Shown here: positions 8,311-14,322 of the stretch, one piece after another
Position numbering within the stretch: position 1 is the stretch's first letter
Layout: each line of letters starts with the position of its first letter
Source: a virus
IMG/VR virus record: IMGVR_UViG_3300020215_000068
Coordinates: 1-46,814 of that record
DNA: 46,814 bases
Direction: 5' to 3' (one strand)
Position numbers and translations under genes: made by a program
The notes under the pieces: generated by a model
What the model was told of the DNA's origin: nothing
What the model saw: the letters and a program-made list of their open reading frames with translations, nothing else
Database searches by the model: none

Positions 8311-8341
8311 GCCCCGGTCACAAGCCGGGGCTTCTTTTTTG
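8311..8341 (+). terminator. Rho-independent terminator ending the late operon
   Basis: A 7-bp perfect stem (GCCCCGG at 8311-8317 with CCGGGGC at 8325-8331) and a 7-base loop are followed by TTCTTTTTT. It lies 60 bases after the last lysis gene, just before the convergent leftward operon ends at 8346. The U tract is on the plus side only. Confidence 0.9.
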
Positions 8342-8345
8342 TTAT

Positions 8346-8699
8346 TTAGGCATTACCGAGCTTTGCAGCGATGGCGTTCTGGATAGCCCTCCGCTCAGCC
8401 TCACTCGTAGGTTCGTCTCCCGGCTCGAGTATCCCCTGGTTCATTGGCGCCCCGTCGCCTTGCGGGATTCCCATAGCCTTGCAGCACTTCGGGCATCGCT
8501 TGAGCCCCATACGAGAAACGAAGCCGGGCATGGCCAGCCTCCCGCGACGACCGCAGACCGTCGTTCCATCGCCTACGATCATCTCGGCGGGGTCATCGTC
8601 ATCCCATTCGATCTCAGCGACTCGATGAAGGACTCCCCATCGCGGCAACACGAGCCATCGGCTGCGCCAATTCTTCTGCGGGATCGGAAGTGGCTTCAT
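8346..8699 (-). CDS. Hypothetical protein with Cys-rich motif
   Basis: 117 residues, the most distal gene of the leftward operon. The middle holds CGRRGRLAMPGFVSRMGLKRCPKCCKAMG, a spaced Cys set that could bind one zinc ion. The rest is Arg/Trp-rich N-terminally and acidic C-terminally. Similar small proteins occur in rhizobial phages. No function can be assigned. Confidence 0.65.
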   Translation of the reverse strand: MKPLPIPQKNWRSRWLVLPRWGVLHRVAEIEWDDDDPAEMIVGDGTTVCGRRGRLAMPGFVSRMGLKRCPKCCKAMGIPQGDGAPMNQGILEPGDEPTSEAERRAIQNAIAAKLGNA

Positions 8700-8706
8700 C
8701 TCGCGC

Positions 8707-8904
8707 TCATCTCTTGTCTCTCAAAGAGGCTGCCCGCGGCTTGCAGGTCAGCGCAATTCCGTCGCCCGAGTCCATCTTATCCTTCATGTCATCGTACAGC
8801 ACTTGCGCCTGATAGGCATCGCCGCAGTGGATGGAGACCGTCACAACGTCGGCAAGGACGCTGATCTCCACCGTCTTGTTCAACAGGTCGGGCACGTTCT
8901 TCAT
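8707..8904 (-). CDS. Small hypothetical protein
   Basis: 65 residues, alternating hydrophobic beta-like sequence (KTVEISVLADVVTVSIHC) then a charged helix and a basic tail (KPRAASLRDKR). It sits 7 bases upstream of the 8346-8699 gene in operon order. No recognised family. Confidence 0.55.
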   Translation of the reverse strand: MKNVPDLLNKTVEISVLADVVTVSIHCGDAYQAQVLYDDMKDKMDSGDGIALTCKPRAASLRDKR

Positions 8905-8907
8905 CTA

Positions 8908-9090
8908 TCACTCAAAATGGACGCGCACCTGTTCGCAGCGCCATGTGTGTTTGCTGCCAGGCCGGTAGAGCGCTAGCTCGTGGCGCACGGCGGCGTAGGT
9001 CGGGCGCACCACATAGATCTCGCCGTCGCGTAGCAGCGCCCACATTTTGCGCGCGGGCCGCACAGACTCGTCAGGCTTAGCCTTTGGCAT
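8908..9090 (-). CDS. Small hypothetical protein
   Basis: 60 residues from ATG 9090, chosen because GGAGG stands 6-10 bases upstream; the longer version from 9123 has no comparable site. It is basic, with MWALLRDGEIYVVRPTYAAVRHELALYRPGS, resembling a small beta-hairpin plus helix. It overlaps the upstream gene by 14 bases. Function unknown. Confidence 0.6.
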   Translation of the reverse strand: MPKAKPDESVRPARKMWALLRDGEIYVVRPTYAAVRHELALYRPGSKHTWRCEQVRVHFE

Positions 9091-9316
9091 TGGTTCCTCC
9101 GTCCTGTGATTGCCCATCAGCAAAAGTCCACTTCACCCCGAACCCATTCCAGCGCGGCGTGAAGTCGTGCAGCGCGCGAGGGTCCGCGTCCGTAGTTACG
9201 TGCAGGCCGTCGCCCTCAACGGCCACCGTAAATGTGTACGGCGGCCGGATGCTCGTGGCGCCAATCCAGCGCCAGAGGTCGTCCGCATCGCGTTCGGTCG
9301 GTTCCATCGTTGGCAT
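9077..9316 (-). CDS. Small hypothetical protein
   Basis: 79 residues, with Trp-rich ADDLWRWIGATSIRPPYTFTV and a predicted beta-rich middle. It lies in the tandem array of small early genes and ends inside the following gene. No known domain was seen. Confidence 0.55.
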   Translation of the reverse strand: MPTMEPTERDADDLWRWIGATSIRPPYTFTVAVEGDGLHVTTDADPRALHDFTPRWNGFGVKWTFADGQSQDGGTNAKG

Positions 9317-9325
9317 ATCGCTTAT

Positions 9326-9559
9326 CTACGCGACGTGCAGCCGGCCGCGGTCGGCGCTGTGCCAGTCAGTGTTCCATGGCGCCGCCTTGCGCATCTCGGC
9401 GACAGCCTCGTCGAATGCCTTCTGCGCTTGATTTACCTTGTTGCGCGCTTCGGACAGCCGCCGCTCGGTGGCGTCGTTCTCGGCCTTCGCCGTGTCGTGC
9501 TCAGCCATGGCCGCCTTCAGCGCGTTGGCGCAGGCAGTGATGTCCATCTTCATTGCCAT
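9326..9559 (-). CDS. Small coiled-coil protein
   Basis: 77 residues, almost entirely one amphipathic helix from ACANALKAAMAEHDTAKAENDATERRLSEARNKV onward, so probably a dimeric coiled coil. The start at 9559 has GGAGA upstream. It follows another coiled-coil gene (9561-9839) by one base. Function unknown; this type is common among accessory phage genes. Confidence 0.6.
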   Translation of the reverse strand: MAMKMDITACANALKAAMAEHDTAKAENDATERRLSEARNKVNQAQKAFDEAVAEMRKAAPWNTDWHSADRGRLHVA

Positions 9560-9560
9560 C

Positions 9561-9839
9561 TCAGATCTCCGTTTTGTGTGACTGCTCATCAGCGCGCACG
9601 ATCGTCCGCTTCTCCTTGTCGTAAACCAGGAGCATGCCGGCCATGCGGCGCAAGTTGGTGCGCCACCAGAAGGGCCGAGCCTTCTGTGGCTCTGGCCAAA
9701 GATCGCCGAACCATGCGCCGTTGTCGTCAGGCGCCTCGCCGAGCGCCCACCGGATCGCAGCCCGCAGGCGCTCGTTCTCGGCGTGCAGTTCGCCCTTTTC
9801 GCGGTTGAGCGTTTCGAGAGCGGTATGGATGGCGGCCAT
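9561..9839 (-). CDS. Coiled-coil hypothetical protein
   Basis: 92 residues. The N-terminal helix has heptad-like leucines (IHTALETLNREKGELHAENERLRAAIRWALG). The C-terminal half is Trp-rich (AWFGDLWPEPQKARPFWWRTNLRRM) and ends charged. GAGGA lies upstream of the start. Function unknown. Confidence 0.6.
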   Translation of the reverse strand: MAAIHTALETLNREKGELHAENERLRAAIRWALGEAPDDNGAWFGDLWPEPQKARPFWWRTNLRRMAGMLLVYDKEKRTIVRADEQSHKTEI

Positions 9840-9857
9840 TGTTTCCTCGTCTTGTGA

Positions 9858-10100
9858 TCAGGTAGAACTGGACGCGGCCCGCCGCCACTTGAAGTGGTTG
9901 CGCGCGTACACGATCCAAAGGGCCACATTGAGCGGGATCAGGCCCCACGTTCCCGTCACCACGATCCAGATCAGCCACAGCGCTTGATTGCCGAGCCCGA
10001 CAAGCCATGCGCTGCGATGAACGTTGCCGGCGAGCAGCGTCATCCAGATCGTGATGCCGGACAGGAGCCATGGCAGGTAAACGCGGATCGCGTCAGTCAT
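9858..10100 (-). CDS. Small three-TM membrane protein
   Basis: 80 residues from ATG 10100 (GAGAAGG upstream). Three hydrophobic segments (VYLPWLLSGITIWMTLLAG, WLVGLGNQALWLIWIVVTG, LIPLNVALWIVYAR) leave almost no soluble part apart from a basic tail. It overlaps the preceding gene by 8 bases. It is one of five membrane genes in the leftward operon, as expected for exclusion or envelope-modifying early proteins, but nothing specific can be claimed. Confidence 0.65.
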   Translation of the reverse strand: MTDAIRVYLPWLLSGITIWMTLLAGNVHRSAWLVGLGNQALWLIWIVVTGTWGLIPLNVALWIVYARNHFKWRRAASSST

Positions 10101-10299
10101 TGGTCTGCACCTTCTCACCGTGACCGCGAGGCGCCCAATGGGTCGGCGTGTAGTAGACGTACATGCTGCCGTCCTCGAACCACCAAAGGCGCCCGCGGCG
10201 GACTAGGCGCTGGTCGTTGCGAAAGCCGTCCTTGTCCAGGATACAGGTGCGCACCGGGACGTTTTCGGGTGCGGAGTCGATCGTGGCCCAGTGTGTCAT
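10093..10299 (-). CDS. Small hypothetical protein
   Basis: 68 residues, aromatic-rich (RGRLWWFEDGSMYVYYTPTHWAPRG), probably a small beta-sheet protein. It overlaps the genes on both sides by 4-8 bases and has a strong GGAGGAGGAG upstream. Related short proteins, MTHWATID followed by a W-rich core, are frequent in phages of many proteobacteria; role unknown. Confidence 0.6.
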   Translation of the reverse strand: MTHWATIDSAPENVPVRTCILDKDGFRNDQRLVRRGRLWWFEDGSMYVYYTPTHWAPRGHGEKVQTND

Positions 10300-10571
10300 C
10301 GCTTCTCCTCCTCCTCACCGTGACCGCGAAGGGCGGCCTCCATAGCGGCCTTGATCGCCGCGCCCATCATCGGCGCCTGCGTTCCGTCCCACTTGTCGTC
10401 GAACATGGCCTCATAAGCGGCAGCCATCATTTCGTCTGTCGGATCGCTCAGCGCCTGGATTGCCGCGCGGGCGCAATTTTCCAACAGAACCGTGTCGTCC
10501 GGCAGGCCTGGAGGTTGCGAAGCGCCATCAATGGCGGCGGCGACCCGCTCAAGCATCGTCTGGTGAGTCAT
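10296..10571 (-). CDS. Conserved phage hypothetical protein
   Basis: 91 residues, largely helical (MLERVAAAIDGASQ, NCARAAIQALSDPTDEMMAAAYEAMFDD). The LERVA-ARAAI-PTDEMM arrangement is one I associate with a widespread small protein of rhizobial phages and prophages without a known role. It is coupled to its neighbours by ATGA-type overlaps. Confidence 0.65.
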   Translation of the reverse strand: MTHQTMLERVAAAIDGASQPPGLPDDTVLLENCARAAIQALSDPTDEMMAAAYEAMFDDKWDGTQAPMMGAAIKAAMEAALRGHGEEEEKR

Positions 10572-10756
10572 CGAGACTGCGGCTCCTTGAACCAGATTTC
10601 GACTTCACAGTTCGTGAAGTTGTGGGTGTCCACTTCCACATGTCCGACCCTCAAGCCCGTTGCGGCTTCCAGGTCGAGCAAGATGCTCTTGACCTTGATC
10701 TCGGCCTCGGAGCGCAGCGCGCGATGTCTGTCGTTGATGCCGTCGCTCAATTCCAT
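10568..10756 (-). CDS. Small hypothetical protein
   Basis: 62 residues with an N-terminal charged helix followed by a beta-like segment (GLRVGHVEVDTHNFTNCEVEIWF). GGAGG lies close upstream of the start. It overlaps the next gene by 4 bases. Function unknown. Confidence 0.58.
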   Translation of the reverse strand: MELSDGINDRHRALRSEAEIKVKSILLDLEAATGLRVGHVEVDTHNFTNCEVEIWFKEPQSR

Positions 10757-10757
10757 G

Positions 10758-11123
10758 TCAGCCCTCCTGAGGCGGTTGTGTGATGTCAGCGCGAGCGGCG
10801 TCCGTCGTGACCTTTATGCCGGTCGCCAGCTCTGTTTCGGCCATGATGGCGCGGAACGCTCGGTCCCCGAAATCGAGTTCGGAATAGAAGTCTGGGATGT
10901 CGTCGCACTCGCTCCGTGGATTGACGTAGAACAGGAGGGCGTCGCGCAGGATTCTGTTGCACTGCCGGAGCGTGTCGTAGTCACGCTTGCATTGGTCCAC
11001 GAACGCGACGGCTGTCGCGAGCTCCCTACGAAGTCGGCGCACTTCCGGGTGTTCATGGCTCCCGTCGCACTGTTCGATGCGCACCACAGGCAACGGGGTA
11101 ACTTTCGGCTCCAAGTCGTCCAT
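10758..11123 (-). CDS. Coiled-coil protein, paralogue of 15859-16086
   Basis: 121 residues. The N-terminal block LPVVRIEQCDGSHEHPEVRRLRRELA is almost the same as LPVVRVEQCDGSHEHPEVQRLRAEIA in the gene at 15859-16086, and in both it leads into a helical coiled-coil stretch. The C-terminal half (ECDDIPDFYSELDFGDRAFRAIMAETELA) is specific to this copy. The start at 11123 has a GGTGAG ribosome site like its paralogue. The shared C-D-G-S-H-E-H block might bind metal; unproven. Confidence 0.65.
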   Translation of the reverse strand: MDDLEPKVTPLPVVRIEQCDGSHEHPEVRRLRRELATAVAFVDQCKRDYDTLRQCNRILRDALLFYVNPRSECDDIPDFYSELDFGDRAFRAIMAETELATGIKVTTDAARADITQPPQEG

Positions 11124-11125
11124 TC

Positions 11126-11398
11126 TCACCACCCGCAGTCGCATTTCGGGAAATTGCAGAAGTCGTCCTTGCAGCCGCCGCCGTTCTGGCGCCACATCCC
11201 CGGCTCATCGCCGGGGCGAATGGTGACGCGCGGGCTGGGCGTTTTCTCAGGCTCCGGCACCGGATGCCCCGTAAGACCTAGGATCAGGTCGGCTACTTGA
11301 TCCTTCTGCCACGGGTTCCAGCGGCCCATGGTTGGTACGCTGCCGGCGCGAACCATGCTCGCGACGTGGCGTAGCCAGCCGATCTCTTCGCGAGTCAT
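11126..11398 (-). CDS. Hypothetical protein with Cys-rich C-terminus
   Basis: 90 residues: a helical N-terminus (MTREEIGWLRHVASMVRAG), a Pro-rich linker, and a terminal CKDDFCNFPKCDCGW cluster that could coordinate zinc. It overlaps the RMF-like gene by ATGA. No recognised family. Confidence 0.6.
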   Translation of the reverse strand: MTREEIGWLRHVASMVRAGSVPTMGRWNPWQKDQVADLILGLTGHPVPEPEKTPSPRVTIRPGDEPGMWRQNGGGCKDDFCNFPKCDCGW

Positions 11399-11604
11399 TC
11401 GTCGCCCTCTTCCGCAGGAGGGGTGCCGGTCTCCTCCCACTCGGCGTCGTCCCAGCCGCCTTGCCAGTGCTGAGCTTCCGGTGTTCCCCTCGGGTAGGGG
11501 CACCGCTTCACCTTCATGGCATAGGACTTGTGGCCCTCCGCGTAGCAGGCTTCCAGCTTGTCCAGGTAGGACATGAACATCGCGTCCTTTTCTTCGGGGC
11601 TCAT
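11395..11604 (-). CDS. Ribosome modulation factor (RMF)-like protein
   Basis: 69 residues. The pattern A-EGHKSYAMKV-RCPYP, then about nine residues, then HWQGGWDDAEWEE reproduces the hallmark of RMF: a helix ending in Gly, a CPY triplet (35-37) and W-x-x-GW-x-x-A (47-54). RMF joins 70S ribosomes into inactive 100S dimers. Short RMF-family proteins are common in alphaproteobacterial phages; their action there is uncertain. The acidic C-terminal tail is unlike the enterobacterial protein. AGGAAG lies about 13 bases upstream of the start. Assignment rests on motif, not on alignment. Confidence 0.65.
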   Translation of the reverse strand: MSPEEKDAMFMSYLDKLEACYAEGHKSYAMKVKRCPYPRGTPEAQHWQGGWDDAEWEETGTPPAEEGDE

Positions 11605-11618
11605 TCGGGCCGCGCTTC

Positions 11619-11798
11619 CTATTGAGGACTGGACGCTGCGCGGCGCGCGTTGACGGCTTCGCAGATGAGGCGCGCGTTCTGCTCCGCATCTTCTGCACCA
11701 TGACCGACCGGCAGCCATGCGATCAGGCTCACCTCGTCGCTATCGATCCGGTAGCCGGGGCGTCCTTGCGCGTCCTTGTCGAAGCTGTAGCGCCACAT
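11619..11798 (-). CDS. Very small hypothetical protein
   Basis: 59 residues, ATG at 11798 with GGAGAA 7-12 bases upstream. It begins MWRYSFDKDAQGRPGYRI and ends with a helix (GAEDAEQNARLICEAVNARRA) that resembles the DAEANARLI helix common in small phage proteins. Its stop is 14 bases before the RMF-like start. Role unknown. Confidence 0.6.
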   Translation of the reverse strand: MWRYSFDKDAQGRPGYRIDSDEVSLIAWLPVGHGAEDAEQNARLICEAVNARRAASSPQ

Positions 11799-11828
11799 GG
11801 TCAGTTCTCCGTCTGCGGTCTGCTGCTG

Positions 11829-12038
11829 TCATCGCGAGCGGCGCACAGCGTCGATGTCCTCAATCGTGATCTTCTCGGCCATCAGAAGGCGCAGCAGGAT
11901 CGCCACGCATTCGGGCACGGCGCGCTCCCCGAGAGCCCATCGGCGGCCGGTGCGAGGATCGGCGCCGACAAGGGCCGCCGCCCCGGCCTGCGAGAGGCCG
12001 AGGCGGTCGAGCGCAGAGCGGAACTGGTTGGGGGTCAA
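11829..12038 (-). CDS. Small HTH DNA-binding protein with TTG start
   Basis: 69 residues: TPNQFRSALDRLGLSQAGAAALVGADPRTGRRWALGERAVPECVAILLRLL is a clear XRE-like helix-turn-helix (recognition helix near DPRTGRRWALG). The start is taken as TTG 12038, because it forms a TTGA overlap with the stop of the upstream 44-residue gene. The protein is paralogous in plan to 27036-27233. An inverted-repeat operator lies 180 bases upstream (12217-12253), so autoregulation of the small-gene operon is plausible but inferred. Confidence 0.68.
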   Translation of the reverse strand: MTPNQFRSALDRLGLSQAGAAALVGADPRTGRRWALGERAVPECVAILLRLLMAEKITIEDIDAVRRSR

Positions 12039-12169
12039 ACCGGGAGCCCCTGCAGCTCGCGAAGGCGCCGCCAGAAGTGGGACCGCACAAGCAGTTGCTG
12101 ACGAAGGGGGCCGCGCGTGCTGAGGATGAACTTGAGGTCTGCTTTGAAGGCTGCCCATGTATCGGTCAT
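12035..12169 (-). CDS. Very small basic protein
   Basis: 44 residues (MTDTWAAFKADLKFILSTRG to WRRLRELQGLPV). GGAG lies upstream of ATG 12169. It is the first gene after the operator/promoter at 12217-12260 and is coupled to the HTH gene by TTGA. It is helical and basic; no family recognised. Confidence 0.55.
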   Translation of the reverse strand: MTDTWAAFKADLKFILSTRGPLRQQLLVRSHFWRRLRELQGLPV

Positions 12170-12216
12170 CTCGCTCTCCATCTCGGGGCGTCATTGCCCG
12201 CTGCTGATGCACACAA

Positions 12217-12260
12217 TATAGGGCCAAAGAGCCTATAGGGCAAGTGGCCCTATTGTCACG
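12217..12260 (-). promoter_or_regulatory. Promoter with two overlapping inverted-repeat operators
   Basis: Two imperfect palindromes sit head to tail: TATAGG (12217-12222) with CCTATA (12232-12237), and ATAGGGC (12235-12241) with GCCCTAT (12247-12253). On the minus strand GTGACA followed by TATAGG 16 bases on could serve as -35/-10, placing the operators over the promoter. It is the longest gap between 8346 and 14128 and the most AT-rich stretch nearby. It would drive the genes from 12169 leftward. Confidence 0.55.
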
Positions 12261-12277
12261 AATTGTTACAAGCGCGC

Positions 12278-12472
12278 TCACGACTGTTCTGCGCGGGCCA
12301 GGGCCTCGCGGCCCGCATCCGTGACGTGAGTGGTGCTTGACCAGCGACCCTCCACCACCTCGACGAGACCGGCATCCCGCAGCTTCACCAGGGGCGGGTA
12401 TGTGTCGGAGACGTATCGGGGCTTCTCCGACAGCTCGCGGAGCAGGGATCTTTGGGGGCCGCTAAGCTTCAT
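12278..12472 (-). CDS. Small winged-helix-like protein
   Basis: 64 residues: LSGPQRSLLRELSEKPRYVSDTYPPLVKLRDAGLVEVVEGRWSSTTHVTDAGREAL has the helix-helix-wing layout of small MarR/PadR-like phage proteins (the L-x-x-LRDAGLVE helix followed by a beta wing and TDAGREAL). It is probably DNA binding. It lies just upstream of the operator region at 12217-12260 and could act there; this is inference. Confidence 0.62.
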   Translation of the reverse strand: MKLSGPQRSLLRELSEKPRYVSDTYPPLVKLRDAGLVEVVEGRWSSTTHVTDAGREALARAEQS

Positions 12473-12499
12473 CGCTCGGTCTCCTGTGGTCAGCGTCGA

Positions 12500-12862
12500 T
12501 CAGCCGGCGATGCCGATCTTGATCTTGGCGGCGTGGCGGCGCTGCCATTCCTCTTTCGGAATCGCCCGTATGCGGTCCCACTCGCGCCGCTCCTCGGCCT
12601 CAGGCTCGACGCCGATGTTCCAAGCGAAGGCATTCAGGGTCATGCGCGCCTGGCCGATCTCTTTCGCGATCTCGCCCGCCGGCCGCGAGTAGACGCGCTG
12701 GCTGATCTTGTCGACGGTGCGAAGATCCACACCGGCCGCGTGCGCCAACTCGATCGCCTCCTCAAGGAAGCGGTGCGCGCGCTCGTGCTTGTCGCGGGCG
12801 ACAGGGCCGAACATTTCCTCGGCCCACTGCACGACTTCCCAGGGCGGCACGTAGTTGTTCAT
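12500..12862 (-). CDS. MazG-like NTP pyrophosphatase family protein
   Basis: 120 residues. ERAHRFLEEAIELAHAAG (Glu34, Glu35, Glu38) carries the EExxE helix of all-alpha NTP pyrophosphohydrolases, and RPAGEIAKEIGQARMTLNAFA supplies the later acidic helix that completes the Mg site. Such enzymes hydrolyse (d)NTPs to monophosphates, and in phages they may modify nucleotide pools or (p)ppGpp. No PurZ partner is present, so there is no sign of a Z-genome pathway. The start has ACCGAGGACC upstream, shared with the next gene. Confidence 0.7.
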   Translation of the reverse strand: MNNYVPPWEVVQWAEEMFGPVARDKHERAHRFLEEAIELAHAAGVDLRTVDKISQRVYSRPAGEIAKEIGQARMTLNAFAWNIGVEPEAEERREWDRIRAIPKEEWQRRHAAKIKIGIAG

Positions 12863-13074
12863 CGGTCGGTCCTCGGTGATCCTGTGGCAGTGCGGCGCGG
12901 GCGGCGGTTGGCCAGGCAATCGCGGCGCCGCCGCTCCCGCGTTTCGAGCGAGCATGGTTCAAAGCACGCGCTGCAGCCAGGCTTGCCAAGGCTGTGGTCG
13001 CACCAGCCGCAGAGGTAGCGGCGCAGATACCGGCGCTCGGCGGCCGTGTAGCCCGCGAGGTCGTCTTGCATCAT
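12859..13074 (-). CDS. Small Cys-rich protein
   Basis: 71 residues. LCGWCDHSLGKPGCSACFEPC holds five cysteines in CxxC-type spacing and probably binds zinc. The C-terminal tail (RRPRRTATGSPRTDR) is encoded by the repeated leader that contains the ribosome site of the next gene, and its wording recurs in the tail of 13548-13733. Confidence 0.6.
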   Translation of the reverse strand: MMQDDLAGYTAAERRYLRRYLCGWCDHSLGKPGCSACFEPCSLETRERRRRDCLANRRPRRTATGSPRTDR

Positions 13075-13355
13075 GGTTGGGTCCTCGGTGATACCGTGCC
13101 AGCGCGAGGCAGTTCGCCCGTCTCGACGAAGTGCTGTAGGAGCGGGATGAGGTCGGCGGCCATGTCGCGTGTCAGATGCATCCGTGCCCCGCACGGTTCA
13201 CCGGTAACGTGATGGCGCTCCTCGTGGTCGCATCCGAGCCAGATGCAGTCCTCCGTCGCCAGAGAGCTTTTCTGTATGCTGCACTCCGCTCCGTAGCGGT
13301 CCTTGAACTCGCCGCGCAGGAACCCACGGCCAGTCTCGACAAGCTCAATTGCCAT
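13071..13355 (-). CDS. Conserved phage hypothetical protein
   Basis: 94 residues: MAIELVETGRGFLRGEFKDRYGAECSIQKSSLATEDCIWLGCDHEERH and ARMHLTRDMAADLIPLLQHFVETGEL are patterns I recognise from a widespread small protein in phages of Hyphomicrobiales and other proteobacteria. It is probably a compact beta-then-helix fold; no role is known to me. Confidence 0.68.
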   Translation of the reverse strand: MAIELVETGRGFLRGEFKDRYGAECSIQKSSLATEDCIWLGCDHEERHHVTGEPCGARMHLTRDMAADLIPLLQHFVETGELPRAGTVSPRTQP

Positions 13356-13551
13356 TGTGCGGCTTCCTCTTTGGGTCGCGGAACCACATCGCGATGCTGG
13401 CGATGCACTCAGTCAATTCCCACCATGCCAGCGGGTCCTCATCCGCGACCCAGTAGCGATGCGTGCCGCGCCCGCGGCCCCACTTCTCCCGGCCCATGGC
13501 GATCCGGGCGAGTTCGCCGGCCTTCGCATAAAGCTCCTGCTCGCGGGTCAT
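13345..13551 (-). CDS. Small hypothetical protein
   Basis: 68 residues from ATG 13551. Helical, with MTREQELYAKAGELARIAMGREKWGRGRG and a Trp-rich second half (LAWWELTECIASIAMWFRDP). It overlaps the previous gene by 11 and the next by 4 bases. Function unknown. Confidence 0.58.
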   Translation of the reverse strand: MTREQELYAKAGELARIAMGREKWGRGRGTHRYWVADEDPLAWWELTECIASIAMWFRDPKRKPHNGN

Positions 13552-13733
13552 GCGCTGTCTCGCGTTGATGCCGCGGCAGTGCGACGGGGGCGCCTCGCGG
13601 GTCGGCAAGTGCAGTAGTTGTGAAGCGGCTCCATGTTCTCGACCCGCTTCCAGATGGCGTAGCCCGATCGGCTCCAGTGGCACTCGTCCACGTACTCATC
13701 CGCCTCCTTGGGCACTGCGAGGCGCTTCGTCAT
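13548..13733 (-). CDS. Small basic hypothetical protein
   Basis: 61 residues: VDECHWSRSGYAIWKRVENMEPLHNYCTCRPARRPRRTAAAS. The His/Cys-containing middle might bind metal. Its tail echoes RRPRRTA of 12859-13074, because both are encoded by a similar leader repeat ahead of the next gene. Function unknown. Confidence 0.55.
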   Translation of the reverse strand: MTKRLAVPKEADEYVDECHWSRSGYAIWKRVENMEPLHNYCTCRPARRPRRTAAASTRDSA

Positions 13734-13915
13734 CGTGCGCTCCTCTCCTCCGCCGCCATCCGCAGGAGCACATCGAATACGCTTTCGCCCCGCGGGTTCA
13801 GGTCGTCGTTCAGCCGGTCGAAGAAGTCGTTGGGCACGACCACTTGGCCGCCGACCACCTTGCCCTCTCGGGCGACGGCCTCACGGATTGTTTGGATGTC
13901 CTTCTCTGCGCTCAT
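13730..13915 (-). CDS. Small hypothetical protein
   Basis: 61 residues, acidic and helical, with a beta-like GKVVGGQVVVPNDFFDRL middle. ATGA overlaps bind it to both neighbours, and its leader contains AACGCGAGAGGAA. No family recognised. Confidence 0.57.
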   Translation of the reverse strand: MSAEKDIQTIREAVAREGKVVGGQVVVPNDFFDRLNDDLNPRGESVFDVLLRMAAEERSAR

Positions 13916-14127
13916 GCCGTTTCCTCTCGCGTTGATGCAGCGTCAGCACCGAGCGCGGCTCGGACCACCATCAGGTCCAAGTCCAGTTGCGAGATCCGGC
14001 CGTCGAGAACGGCTCTGGTATGGCCGGCGCTTTCGCTCCAGTCGTCCAGAAGCGCCAAATATCGATCGAGGATCTGGGCGCGCTTGGCCGCGAACTTCTG
14101 CTCAATCATGGTCAGGGGATCGCTCAT
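13912..14127 (-). CDS. Small helical hypothetical protein
   Basis: 71 residues, a long helix (MIEQKFAAKRAQILDRYLALLDDWSE) and a second one (RISQLDLDLMVVRAALGAD). It is the first gene after the 195-base gap that follows the integrase. Function unknown. Confidence 0.58.
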   Translation of the reverse strand: MSDPLTMIEQKFAAKRAQILDRYLALLDDWSESAGHTRAVLDGRISQLDLDLMVVRAALGADAASTREETA

Positions 14128-14322
14128 GCCTGCTCCTCTCGCGCTGTCACCATGCTAGCGCCCCATGGGGCCGCATGGCGTTTGGGGAAGGGGCGATGAC
14201 TGACTAGTCCGTTATTTTTCAACAACGTGACCCACGTCACGGGGCACCGACAGAATTGGAATTGCTGAGACATTTCAATCGGCCCGTAAGTCATCGTCAG
14301 TCATCACCCTTCGCGTCTCGTT
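14128..14322. other. Non-coding gap after integrase: candidate attP region
   Basis: The gap is 195 bases, more AT-rich than its surroundings. GGGCGATGACTGAC (14191-14204) recurs inverted as GTCAGTCATCACCC (14296-14309), with one mismatch, and a further AGTCATC lies at 14289-14295. Between them is a perfect hairpin CGTGAC-N4-GTCACG (14226-14241) next to a TTATTTTTC run. Repeats flanking a short AT-rich core next to an integrase are what attP arm sites look like, but the core cannot be named without the host site. Confidence 0.45.

Noticed and set aside
11619-11798. Region considered non-coding because of its short frame
   Set aside because: ATG 11798 has a good GGAGAA site and 59 sensible codons fitting the gene array, so it was kept as a gene instead.
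12500-12862. Z-genome (2-aminoadenine) pathway suggested by the MazG-like gene
   Set aside because: No PurZ, DatZ or matching DNA polymerase is present in the circle.
14226-14241. CGTGAC-N4-GTCACG hairpin as an integrase terminator
   Set aside because: No U tract follows on the minus strand; it is kept only as part of the attP candidate region.
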